NCBI GenBank assembly: GCA_022316685.1
Contig: JAKJHU010000083.1
Location: 744,001 to 808,000, forward strand
DNA from: Progne subis subis
Taxonomy: Eukaryota > Chordata > Aves > Passeriformes > Hirundinidae
Reading direction: 5' to 3'
Length of the DNA: 64,000 nt
Numbering within the stretch: position 1 is the first letter of the stretch; the number at the start of each line of letters is the position of its first letter. Of this stretch, positions 1 through 8,897 are shown in pieces. The notes under the pieces are model-generated. The model had not been told where the DNA came from and ran no database searches. It saw only the letters and a list, made by a program, of their open reading frames with translations. The translations under genes and the position numbers were made by a program.

Positions 1-577
1 CCCAAATCGACGCAGCAGGGCAAGATATCACTGTGACAGGAGAAGCAGGACAAGACAAAGGACTAGAAGGTCCAGACGAAGGGCAACGCAGTCGCGGGCG
101 TACCGCGGACGCAGCCGCTTCCGCCGGCAAGGTCGGGCCCTAAGTGCACCTGTGCACTCAAGGCGTGACAGGAGAAGCAGGACAGGACCAAGGGCAGAGA
201 GGCCCAGGGAGAGGGAGACATCATCATGGGCGTGCCCCAGACGAAGCCGCTCCCACCAGCAACGTCGGGCCTCGAACCAAGCTTCCCGGTCCAGGAATCT
301 CCCGGAGAGGAGCAGGAGGACAGCAGCAAGTGCTGAAAGGCCCAGGCAGGAGGAGACACCGTCAGGGACATCACCCAGACGCAGCCGCTCCCACCAGCAA
401 CGTCGGGCCTCAAAGCACTCTGCCCGGTCCAGGAGTCACCAGAACAGAAGCAGGAGGACAGCAGCAAACGCTGAGAGGCCCAGGCACAGGGGGACACCGT
501 CGAGGACGTCCCGCAGGAGCAACCGCTCCCGCCAGCAACGTCGGGCCTCAGCTCGGATCTCGAGCAGCAGCACCTAG
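1..577 (+). CDS. PHF7/G2E3-like gene, arginine/serine-rich C-terminal exon (5' part outside window)
   Basis: One frame stays open from base 2 to a TAG at 575-577, giving about 191 residues dominated by Arg, Ser, Gln and Thr, with repeated RRSRSHQQRRAS-like blocks. It is built from in-frame units of about 46 codons, so the protein repeats follow the DNA repeats. I assign it to a PHF7/G2E3-like gene because the inverted copy of the same sequence (10790-9844, minus) lies downstream of PHF7-type zinc-finger exons on the same strand. The upstream exons would lie left of base 1. RS-rich tails often mediate protein or RNA contacts, but no function is known here. A second, Gly/Pro-rich frame (144-656) is also open across the repeat and is probably a by-product of its composition. 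Whether the copy is expressed cannot be judged from this window. Confidence 0.45.
   Translation, partial: PNRRSRARYHCDRRSRTRQRTRRSRRRATQSRAYRGRSRFRRQGRALSAPVHSRRDRRSRTGPRAERPRERETSSWACPRRSRSHQQRRASNQASRSRNLPERSRRTAASAERPRQEETPSGTSPRRSRSHQQRRASKHSARSRSHQNRSRRTAANAERPRHRGTPSRTSRRSNRSRQQRRASARISSSST
38..577 (+). repeat. Coding minisatellite, about 4 units of 132-138 bp
   Basis: Near-identical blocks recur with starts near 38, 170-178, 315 and 453. The clearest step, 315 to 453, is 138 bp, exactly 46 codons. Each unit carries a GGAGGACAGCAGCAA-like start and a CAGCAACGTCGGGCCTC-like end. The inverted copy at 9850-10790 holds about seven units, so unit number differs between the copies. Confidence 0.75.
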
Positions 578-1825
578 GGTCATCATTCCATTCTCAGCTG
601 CCATAAGTGAAGGTGAGAAAGGTCAATGCAGGGACCTGAGATCTGCAGGTCTGTGAGAAAAGCGTATTAGCTTTTGATGTTTATATTGTCAGGAAAGAAA
701 TCGGTGCTAAATACCTGGATTTCTAGGTTCCCACGAATTAAGTGAAAAAGTCACTTAAGAATGTAGCTAATTAAAGGCAGGACACTCGTTCCTGCCTTTA
801 GACTCCAAGCTCAGATGTTTCCCCACTGCTTACCCTTGAAAGTGAACCACTCCTTAGCTTGGATACATTTAGAGAGACATGAGGAGCAAGGTGGCTCTTA
901 AGGAAGCTGTCTTTGGAAAGGACATGTGCTGTGTTGCCATCCTTGAACAATCTCATTTCAGTAAAGCCAAAAAGAAGAAGAAAGAAGAGAGTGAGACACT
1001 GCCTCGGGTGTCTGAAGAAATCTATCACAGTATTACTGCTGATTTCAAAGACTTGCTTGGACCTTCAAAGAACAAACCAGGAAAAAAGGAGGAAATTCCC
1101 AAGGACAAAGAGGTTGTGCAGGAATGGGCCCCAGATGACCATCTGGGACCTTTGCCTGTCAACAACTCTCCTAGTTTAGGGCAAAATTGGGAGGAAATTT
1201 CCAAAAGGGTTCCTATAAAAGCAGGATCAAGCAGCTCCTCCCCCAACTGGTTTAGGAAAAGAGTTTTTTGGAGAAGAGTGGAAATAAAGTATTTCTTTAA
1301 CAAGCAAAGTATTCACAAGCATAAAAAATGAATCACATTAAACAACAGAAGCTCTCGTTGCTTTGAAGAGATGGTAAATTCAGAAACTGCTTTTTGTGGG
1401 ATGTGGTTTGGCTCACTCATTTTCTTACTAGCCCCTCCTGTGCTGGAAAATGCCATCCTGGGCCATGGTGGGACACAAGGGGGAGCTCCCGGTGTTTTTC
1501 TGGGTTTGTCTCAAAGACTTTCTTTACATACAGCTAAGGAACAGGTCCTGTAACATACAGAGATGGAGTGGTTTCCCTGACTGGACACCACAACACGACC
1601 TTATTGTACCTTCATTATGTCCCTCTCTGCTCAACTCTGGAGCCTGTCCACATCTCACTGAAGGGCAGCGCAGCCTTGTGGTGCATCAGCCCCTGCTCCC
1701 AGTTCTGTCCCCAAGCAGAGCATGGGGAGGGAATGCAGCTAGGAATGGGCATGCAAAAGTAATTCGGGGCCTGAAGAGCTGGGAACTTTGTAACTTGTAA
1801 AAAAAAGATTTTTAGTATACTTGTG
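578..1825 (+). other. 3' flank of the PHF7-like copy, with possible polyadenylation signal
   Basis: This stretch follows the stop at 577 and is shared with the other inverted-repeat arm. An AATAAA lies at 1283-1288 and the same hexamer occurs at 9127-9122 on the minus strand of the other arm, so this may be the 3' untranslated region. A 150-codon frame at 879-1331 with a Lys-rich patch (KAKKKKKEE) is open here, but its counterpart in the other arm is frameshifted, so I do not call it a gene. A 116-codon frame at 1450-1800 is almost unchanged in the other arm, which is explained by the near-identical DNA rather than by evidence of selection. Confidence 0.4.
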
Positions 1826-2479
1826 TGTCGCTTGTCTGTATTGGAACCGCTGGCTCCGTTTTGCCCAAGCTAGCTCGAGACTGTGACCAGACAGAACTCC
1901 CCTGGGTCCTAGAAACCAGGGAGCGGCAAAGGGGTTTTTCCCCTTATCACGGGAGAGACCATGTCGATGGTGGAGGAAAGGAGTCCGACTTGGTGAGAGG
2001 GTGAGTCCAAGGTCTTTATTCCGGTCTTTATCCCGTCCTGGCCAGACGCCTGCCTCAGTTCAGGTGCTCCTGCCAAGCCCTGGCCCGGCCTCGTGTCCTG
2101 GGCTTACATACAGGGGAGGGGCTAAAGGAGCGGACAAGCCAACTCCCAGTGAGGGATAAGGTGGCAGTGGAGCAGGGTTGGAGGGACATTTAAAGAAACC
2201 AATGGGAAGATAAAGGGAGGAACTTCCTCAGCTCTTGCCCTATCATTCGATGTCCTTACCAGAACTCTCCAGAAGCTGGGAGGAACAGCTGAATGACAGA
2301 CAGGGCCCGTAGGAGGGGACTGGGAAGAGTTACAGGGAAAAGGGGTAGGGAGAAACCTTGGAATAAACACTTCCCAGGAGAACAGGGGAATACAGAACAA
2401 ACCATTATAAGATAAAACCTAAGATAAAAATAAGTAACATAAACCACAATATGGAAACAACACAGAGCACAATGCAACA
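1826..2479 (-). mobile_element. Solo LTR, ERVK-like, copy A
   Basis: This 654 bp element begins TG and ends CA and is flanked by TTGTG at 1821-1825 and 2480-2484. The opposite inverted-repeat arm has the empty site, which confirms the insertion. Read on the minus strand it has LTR order: a CCATTGG box, a TATA-like TGTATGTAAG, then AATAAAGACC as a polyadenylation signal, then a U5-like stretch. It closely matches copy B at 18528-19180 in the same orientation. Each copy has its own target duplication, so they are two separate solo LTRs, not the ends of one provirus. Confidence 0.8.
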
Positions 2480-2829
2480 TTGTGTGTACAACATCATGTT
2501 GTGATGTCCAGTCAAGGAACCACAAAATCTCTGCATGTTACAGGAGCAGCTACTTTATGTACAGAAAGTGTTTAAGAGAATCAGTGAATTAAGAGACTTC
2601 TCCTAATAGTGTATTCAGAAACTTCTCCAAAGAATATGTTAGACTTTCATTATTTTCTGGAACTGCCGAAGGAAGCATAAGGATGCCAAATGGAAAGTGA
2701 AAGCATACCAATGAACCTTTCACTGATTAGAAGCAGATCATGCTTCCTTGAAGAAGTTACCAAACACTTTCAAAATCCTTTCAAAGATCTAAGAGGAGAA
2801 AATATTGGCAAACCTTGTCAGGCAGTGTT

Positions 2830-4060
2830 TCCAAGCTGGGGCCGATGGCCTTCAGGTTCTGGGCAGCCACGGGAAGGCTCCGATCCTGACTGCAGGGCCA
2901 GGCGGTGGCCATGGAGCTCTGGCCCATCCCGGTGGCTCTCTCCTGCTCAAGCAGGAAGGTCAGGGGCCCCCCAGGCCGGGCCAGAGCAGTGCCCCCAGCC
3001 TTCCAGGAGCACACGGGCTCTGCCAAGACCGACCTGCACACGGCCCCCAGCCCAGGGGCACAGGGCAGCTTTGCCTGACTGCCGTGCCCAGAGCAGCAGA
3101 GCCGTCACATCCCAGCTGGGTCTGGTCAGGTGGCAGGCCTGAGCAGCGCCTGTGGGTGCCCTGGGCAGGCCAGGAGCAGCACAGGAGCCGTTGCCAGGGC
3201 CTGGGGAAGCACAGGTGTCAGCCTCTGTACAGTGGCACAGCATGCATGCTGCAGGGGACAGAGCCAATGGCACCGGGCATGAGCACCTCTGCAGGGCTCT
3301 GAGCCTGTAGCTTTGGCCCCAGGGGGTGCTCTGTCCCTGCCTGCCTGCCTGGCCAATGGCCATGGCTGGAGGCCTTGGAGAGCAGGGGCCATTGCAGGCA
3401 CAGGTGTCCCAACAGCCGGTGCCTGGCCCAGCTGGGCCCCACTTGGAGAGGAAGGAGGCTCCTGGCCCCGGCATGGCTGAGCAGCTCCTGCCTCCTCCTG
3501 CCTCTGCTCTGGACCCCATACTGTCTGCCCTGACAGCCCCTGGGCCAGGCTGTGGCAGAGCTGCTTTGCCCTCACCTGCCTCCCTGGCAGCAGGGGCCTC
3601 CTGCTTCCCGTTGTACAGGGTCGTTGTCAGCAGGCTGGTGCCGCTGCTCTCCAGTGAGGGAAATGGGAGACCCCTCCGATACTGCATGTTGGACAGCTTG
3701 CTGCTGTCTGTCAGCTGAGACTGGGGAGAGAAACCCAGTGGCACCAGGCTGCCAGAGCTGGGGCTGATGGCCTTGGATTCTGGGGAGCCATAGGAAGGCT
3801 GCAACCCTGACTGCTTGGTCAGGTTGGGGCCATTGAACTCTGGCCGTTGACTGCAGGCTCTAAGGCCAAGGGGCTCCCCAGGCCTGGGCCAGACCAGGCG
3901 AGAGCAGTGTCCCCAGACCTCCAGCAGTGGATGGAGCCGCTCCTGTCCCGGAGTCGCCAGCAGGAGCCATGGGTGGGACCTGCTAACAGACCAGCACTGC
4001 TTGGCCATCTTCAGGAGATCGAGACTGTAGCACCACAAGACAGCACAATACCACAAACAC
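2830..4060 (-). pseudogene. PHF7/G2E3-like remnant, C-terminal zinc-finger region, partly duplicated
   Basis: On the minus strand a CCCCAG acceptor at 3202-3201 leads into an exon starting at 3200 whose frame gives GPWQRLLCC and then GTHRRCSGL. This is the GPWELLL...AEGTHRRC signature of PHF7/G2E3-like proteins. The next conserved block, Ser/Gly-rich with an ELxG...QSG pattern, occurs twice: about 2930-2830 and again at 3850-3735. The remnant therefore holds a partial tandem duplication of the same gene segment. Cysteines expected for metal binding are replaced in places, no N-terminal exons are present, and the fragment is bounded by the module at 3955-4163. A long minus-strand open frame (4056-2947) runs across it but mixes frames of the original gene, so I read the locus as decayed. 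The matching piece of the better-preserved locus is at 11424-11040, also on the minus strand. Confidence 0.55.
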
Positions 4061-4163
4061 CTGAGTTAAAACACCAGAGAGAAACCATGGGATTGAAAGG
4101 AAAAGAAAACAAAAGTGTACCAGAAATATAGGGAAGACTGAAACCATATTAAACTGTGGTGAT
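3955..4163 (-). repeat. Module shared with 13637-13830 (inverted)
   Basis: The reverse complement of this stretch closely matches the plus strand of about 13640-13830, including CGATCTCCTGAAGATGGCCA. Both copies border truncated PHF7-like sequence. It is either an interspersed repeat or part of the original duplicated unit; I do not recognise the family. Confidence 0.6.
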
Positions 4164-4284
4164 TGACTCAAGCAAATGAGGAAGAGGTGTTGAGTCTAGT
4201 GGGGAGAATTTTTCTTGGGGGTTGCAGTTCTTTTTACATGTACTTCTGTTCCAGTATGGTTTTGATCCCTTTTCTGTTCTTCCT

Positions 4285-5495
4285 TCAATTTTCCCCTCCC
4301 CTTTTGTGGTTACTGCCTGGCAGCTCTGGCTCGCAGGGCTGTAAAAGATGTGGGGGACAGCTTATACTTATCCCTTGCATGAGGCAGCAGGGAGACTGTG
4401 TAAAACAAACTGCTGATCCTGTGGAACTAAATCCTCTAGTTCCTCGCCATTTTTTCCAAAAGTCTTCTTCATATTTTTGACAGGTACAGTGTGGTTGATT
4501 GTTAAAAATTGTGTTTATCTGAACCATCTTGCTTCCTTTGGGTTCAAACATCGGTGGATTCAAAGTATTAGCCAGGATATATATTTGTCCTTGTTGAGGG
4601 TTAAGTTCTCCTGTAGAATTTTTCCCCCCCATGAGTTGCTAGATTTTAAGTAGGGGTAGTTAAGCGGTGCTTAACCTGACAAAAGAAGTTGATCACTTGG
4701 TTTTGGGGGAGGGAGGAGGCTCGCGGAGAGCTGAGGTGGGGACACACACATGCTCTCAGTCTTCCGGGGAGCACGGATCGAACGACGGCTGGCTGGAGTC
4801 CACGGCTACCAGAGGAGTTTGGTCCTGGGAATTCTACCATCTGTGGGAGTGCCCAGGAATTTGGAGTTTCTTCGCTGTCCTGCTGGATTTTGGGTCAACC
4901 CTGGTACAGCCGCTGCGGCTTCTCCGGCATTGCCCACCTTGCCTGCCAGGGCACCCCCCTGCCTGCCTGCTGAGGATAATCCACCGTTTCCAGCCACCAG
5001 CGCCGGAGCTTTCCACCGTTTGCCCTCGGGGTTCTTTGGTTCTGTTTTACTGTTATTATAATTGCTGTTGTTGTTTGTCTGTCCTGTTATATTTACTAGT
5101 AAAGGACTGTTATTCCTTTTCCCCATAGCTCTGACCGAAAAGTTTTTCGTTTAATCTTCCAAATTATAATAACACGGAGGGAAGGATTTAAATTCCTCAT
5201 TTCCCTGGAAAGGCCTGCCTCTCCTTAGCAGACACCTGTCTTTTTTTCAAACCGTAGACAGTCCTTCAAAACAGCAATCATTGACAGCTGGAATTACAAG
5301 GAATCCTTTTATACCAGCTGATGACCTTCCTACTAGGATTCCTCTAAGAATACCGTCTTGACTAGATAAACGGCCTTTAGCATTTGATGGAATTGTTTGG
5401 ACTGCACTACTAGTTAAGGTGACGTCTACTGTTGTTTCCACATCCACTCTGAGGCTCCCTCTGGTGGCTGGCAGTTGTTGGTGTAAAAATCCCAA
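4285..5495 (-). pseudogene. ERVK-like pro fragment: dUTPase and start of protease, split by an LTR
   Basis: The minus strand encodes a betaretrovirus-type dUTPase. The N-terminal part (5495-5266) has RGSLRVDVETT and GRSSAGIKG; GRSSxxxKG is a dUTPase motif. The C-terminal part lies at 4586-4490, and between them sits the LTR at 4592-5260. After the dUTPase comes a degenerate RGTRGFSSTG segment (about 4465-4435), the usual linker before the aspartic protease. No protease active-site triad (DTG/DSG) was found, and sequence recognisable as ERV ends by about 4285-4160. In such viruses dUTPase is made by gag-pro frameshifting; here its frame differs from the nucleocapsid frame with a short overlap (5426-5495), as expected. 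The gene is inactive: interrupted and without protease, pol or env. Confidence 0.7.
4592..5260 (+). mobile_element. Solo LTR inserted in the ERVK dUTPase gene
   Basis: This 669 bp element starts TGTTGAGGG, ends GTAGACA, and is flanked by the direct repeat GTCCT at 4587-4591 and 5261-5265. Removing it would bring together the two halves of the minus-strand dUTPase reading frame, so the empty site is directly visible. Its 3' part (TCTTCCAAATTATAATAACA and an ACACGGAGGGAAGG segment) is typical of avian ERV LTR U5 regions. The + orientation is inferred from that end. Confidence 0.8.
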
Positions 5496-5782
5496 GCAGG
5501 GGCTATTGTTATCTTCGCGTGGCCTCCTTTCACGCTCTTGGCTCCATTTCCCGACTTTCTACAGGCATGATTATCAACTTGACATTTGTCACACCAGTCT
5601 GACTGCAATCTGTCTGTAAGTGTCCTGACTGATAGCATAAAATTTCTTTTTTGTCGCTTCTTGGGGCGAACAGTTGTTGTTTCAAAGCGCCTGCTATTAA
5701 CTTGGTCTATGATCCCATTGTTTCTTTCACCACTTTTGCTACCACAGCAGCCTGTGACTGTTGCTCTGCTCTGCTGACACAC
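5426..5782 (-). pseudogene. ERVK-like gag nucleocapsid remnant
   Basis: A 118-codon minus-strand frame between capsid and dUTPase contains WCDKCQVDNHAC, a degenerate Cys-His knuckle of the nucleocapsid kind, plus a basic RPKKRQKR patch. Its frame differs from the capsid frame (5812-6435), so at least one frameshift separates them. Only one recognisable knuckle remains, where two are usual. Confidence 0.55.
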
Positions 5783-5811
5783 AAGAGCATTTCATCAACA
5801 GCTGAACCTTG

Positions 5812-6435
5812 TCAAAAATTCACTAAAACGGACTTTGTTTTGCTGTTGGCATTGTCAAATGCAAGCAGTCGAAAGAGGTGATCTTTCATTTCAGTTGGTA
5901 AATCTGTATCAATTGCTTCCCACAGATGATTAACAAAATGAGAGTAACTTTCACCGATTCCTTGCTTCACATTGGAAAAAGCTGGAGCTTTATCTTGTGG
6001 TATACTAAACAAAGCATCTTGAGCAAGCTGAGCAACCAAATGGTGCAGAGCCAAAGGATATGATAGTTGAGTTGATGTAGATGCATAATTTCCTCTGCCT
6101 GTGATCATGTCTGCAGTAATTCCATATAAATCATGACCTTGAGGCCACTGTTTGTTGGCCTCTATTTGTGCCTTTCTGTACCATTCACTTTCCCACATTA
6201 AAAATTCAGATGGAGTCAACAACAACCTTGCTAAATTCTGACAGTCCACAGGGGCCATGACATCTGCAGTGAAGATCCATGACAAAACTGATTTTGCAGC
6301 TTCAGATTTCAATCCATGCTGAGTGATAGCTTGTTTCACTTGTTGCAGAATCTTCCAGTCATGTGGTCTCCATTTGGTACTTGATTTGCATGATCTATTA
6401 GAACTGGACAAGTGACTGCTGCAGCAGCTTCCCAT
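5812..6435 (-). pseudogene. ERVK-like gag capsid remnant
   Basis: A 207-codon minus-strand frame matches the betaretrovirus-like capsid. It includes WKILQQVKQAITQHG, then DCQNLARLLLTPSE near residue 70 and the major-homology-region type stretch KQGIGESYSHFVNHLW near residue 160. It lacks an N-terminal gag start in the same frame and ends before the nucleocapsid, so it is a fragment of gag. Matrix and spacer pieces lie upstream at 7365-6573 in other frames. The long open capsid frame suggests a fairly recent insertion; no activity is implied, since pol and env are absent. Confidence 0.8.
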
Positions 6436-6572
6436 TCCCCTTCAAGTGTAGCACCATGAGTGACTCTCTGACCACCGAGAGAACGAATTTTTCTGTACTT
6501 GCATTAAATTTAATTGCGGCACACATGGTTGAGGTCAACTTTCCTAATCCAAGTGTCCTAGTTCCATCACTG

Positions 6573-7380
6573 CTACTGTGTGCAGGTTGTCCAAGAAGGA
6601 GCTGTTGGCTTTTCTTGGTGTTTGTCCTGTCCCTGTTGCTCTACAACAAGGTCTTTTAGTTTTTTGAAAACTTCTTTCATCATAGTTTCTGTTGATCCTT
6701 CTTCAGGCTGATGTGACACTGCTGGAGTTTGTGAGCCAGATTCATTGGGTGACCGACTTGAACTGCTGGATCCACTAGACGGCAGTCGTGGATAATTTTT
6801 CCTGAGAATCACAGCTCACTCTTCCCTGGCATTTCTGCGTCTCTGGAGAAAAACTTTCCACAGCTACTTCTGCTTTTTGCTCAGTCTCTGTCAGCATTGG
6901 TGCATGAATTTCCTCTTTTTTTTCTACATGGCATTGCACATTGGCAACTGAATGACTGGGTACTGCAGCCATTCCCCTTATGGGATGCATGTGGCCAGTA
7001 CCAAAAAGTTGCAAGTTGTCCAGGCTTTTTCTTCTCGGCACCCATGGAGGGTTCCAGGCTCAATGCTTGTGCAGCAATATAGGTACCTGCTGCTCTGCTT
7101 TCATTTCACTCAGTGTTTCAGTCACTAACTTCCAAATGCTCCTATAAGCTTGAGCTTCTTTTCCTGCTTTTCCACCAGCTATTACCATCTGCCACAGACA
7201 CTCCCCCACTTCTTGCCATGCTGCACGGCTGAACAGCAAAGGGATTTCTTGTAATTGCCCTTGCTTCTGTGCTCACTTCACTGAAGCGTGAATGTTCTTA
7301 GCTTCTGCTGCTTTTCTTCTCTTAGAGAGAATACTTCCCAGCAGCTGAACCACAGCCTTGAGTTCCATGGCTTGCAGTTC
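6573..7380 (-). pseudogene. ERVK-like gag matrix and spacer remnant
   Basis: The minus strand upstream of the capsid holds matrix-like sequence beginning at an ATG near 7365 (MELKAVVQLL), followed by Trp- and Glu-rich helical stretches to about 7080. A Ser/Pro-rich segment follows (7060-6573, with GSSSSSRSP). Reading frames change several times and stops intervene. The order 5' LTR, primer site, matrix, capsid, nucleocapsid, dUTPase is that of a betaretrovirus-like gag-pro region. Confidence 0.55.
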
Positions 7381-7504
7381 TTACCATGCAGAAATCTGAG
7401 GTGCACTGCTCAGAATCCAGCTCCCACTTTTCCTCGGCAAGGCCATGTAGCAGGATTTTTGGAGACAGACACAGAGAGGCCTTAGAGTGCTGGGAAAGTT
7501 CTGT

Positions 7505-7810
7505 TGTTTTTGCACTGTCAAGGATGATGAGTCTGAGAACCAGCTTTTTCCCTTAACAAAATTGAAAACAAGTAACTGCAAAGGAATGCTTATGCAGATA
7601 ACACTAGTGAATAGTATAGCCACTTGGGGCTCGTGGACACGAGGAGGTAGCCAATAGCTAGTAGTAAAATGCCGCGTGAACAGCTTATGCACAAGAATGA
7701 TATATGTATAAAAGAACCCTGTGTACCCTCAATAAACGAGCATTCCCCATTACTTCTGTGAAGAGCGTGACTGACTTCGGCTGCTCCCCGTGTTTTCTTC
7801 TTGCTTTAAG
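7505..7810 (+). mobile_element. LTR fragment inserted between ERVK 5' LTR and gag
   Basis: A plus-strand promoter-like arrangement, TATATGTATAAAAGAACCC at about 7690-7710 followed by CTCAATAAACGAGC at about 7726-7740, has the TATA-to-polyadenylation spacing of a short R region. It lies opposite in orientation to the surrounding provirus. A likely 5' edge is TGTCAAGG near 7517; the 3' edge is uncertain and I found no convincing target duplication. Confidence 0.55.
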
Positions 7811-7885
7811 GGCACTTCTGCGTCTCCTTTCTTACAACTCCTGTCTCTGTCATCCAGAGCTTGAAGCTTCACTGCAGATTCTTCA

Positions 7886-7903
7886 TCAATGTCAGGGTCA
7901 CCA
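7886..7903 (-). other. Putative primer-binding site of the ERVK provirus
   Basis: Three bases after the LTR end on the minus strand comes TGGTGACCCTGACATTGA. TGG is the complement of a tRNA CCA end, and position and length fit a primer site. I cannot name the tRNA with confidence; it does not look like the lysine primer sites usual for betaretroviruses. Confidence 0.5.
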
Positions 7904-7906
7904 TTT

Positions 7907-8327
7907 TGTCACAAGAAAGGAGCAGCGTATTAAACGGACATCAAAATGATTAGGTTTGATCTCCCTTTATTATTCCAAAAAGCCTGTATTTATGTGGTTA
8001 AAGGCTAAAGTAGGCACTGCTAAGCAATAGCTTATTGGTTAAAAACTCATGTTCAGAAACTCTAAGTGACTGTCCATTGGTCCACGTCTTTTGGCTGCAT
8101 GGTCATGGTTTTGTTCTGCTTTGCAAACAGCATTTCTTTCTTCAGCATCCATGAGAAAGGACAAGTTGTTACATGTCTTCAGCATCCATGAGAAGGCATC
8201 CATGAGAAGGGCCAGCAAGTTGTTACATTTGCTACTCTCTTGCTAATTCAGGCAGTGCAGGAACAGCAGAGAACAGTACAAGATCTCATACTGTTCGCTG
8301 ATAGAGTTGTTCAAACATCCTATCACA
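7907..8327 (-). mobile_element. 5' LTR of the ERVK-like provirus
   Basis: Read on the minus strand this 421 bp segment begins TGTGATAGG and ends TTGTGACA. It has a TATA-like ACATAAATACAGG about 70 bases before its end and then AATAATAAAGG as a polyadenylation signal. A primer-binding-like site and gag-type sequence follow. It contains a short internal duplication of CTTCAGCATCCATGAGAA (8141-8200). No matching 3' LTR was found in the window, so the provirus is truncated on its 3' side. Confidence 0.7.
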
Positions 8328-8499
8328 AGACTGTGGCCTGTCTCTTCTAAAAACTCCTCTTTCACTTTCCATTTGGCATTCTTATGCTTCCTTCGGTGTT
8401 ACAGAAAATAATGAAAATCTAACATAATCTTAGGAGAAGTTTCCGAATGCACTATTAGGAGAAGCCTCTTAATTCACTGATTCTCTTAAACACTTTCTG

Positions 8500-8897
8500 G
8501 ACATAGAGTTAAGTAGCTGGTCCTGCAATGTACAGAGATTTAATGGTTCCCTGAATGGACATCACAACATGATGTTATACACACCAGTACACTAAAAAAC
8601 TTTTGTTCCCTAGTAGTTACAAAGTTTCTGGCTCTTCAGGCCCCGAATTACTTTTGCATGCCCATTCCTAGCTGCATTCCCTCCCCATGCTCTGCTTGGG
8701 GACAGAACTGGGAGCAGGGGCTGATGCACCACAAGGCTGCGCTGCCCTTCAGTGAGATGTGGACAGGCTCCAGAGTTGAGCAGAGAGGGACATAATGAAG
8801 GTACAATAAGGTCGTGTTGTGGTGTCCAGTCAGGGAAACCACTCCATCTCTGTATGTTACAGGACCTGTTCCTTAGCTGTATGTAAAGAAAGTCTTT
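8500..8897. repeat. Fold-back segment inside the inverted-repeat arm
   Basis: About 85 bases at 8500-8585 are complementary (roughly three quarters) to 8808-8897, both sharing a CTGTAACATACAGAGAT...GGACATCACAAC theme, around a loop of about 220 bases. The left arm has the same pair at 1515-1605 and 2480-2580, pushed apart by LTR A. The shape resembles a MITE or fold-back element, but no target duplication was identified. Confidence 0.5.

Larger units (their letters stand above)
1..2700 (+). repeat. Left arm of large inverted repeat
   Basis: This arm matches the reverse complement of about 10815-8360. Base 1 pairs near 10815, 55-180 pairs with about 10765-10640, 1247-1776 pairs with about 9165-8640, and 2480-2700 pairs with about 8590-8362. 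The LTR at 1826-2479 is an insertion absent from the other arm. Homology stops just after 2700, where the two arms diverge completely. Similarity is uneven: about 530 bp looks identical while both flanks are clearly diverged. The arm runs off the left edge, so its full length is unknown. Confidence 0.85.

Noticed and set aside
144..656. 170-codon Gly/Pro-rich frame over the minisatellite
   Set aside because: A second frame kept open by repeat structure; the RS frame is the one open from the window edge and placed on the PHF7-like strand.
2947..4056. 369-codon minus-strand frame
   Set aside because: Runs through decayed PHF7-like sequence in mixed frames and a shared module; not a coherent protein.
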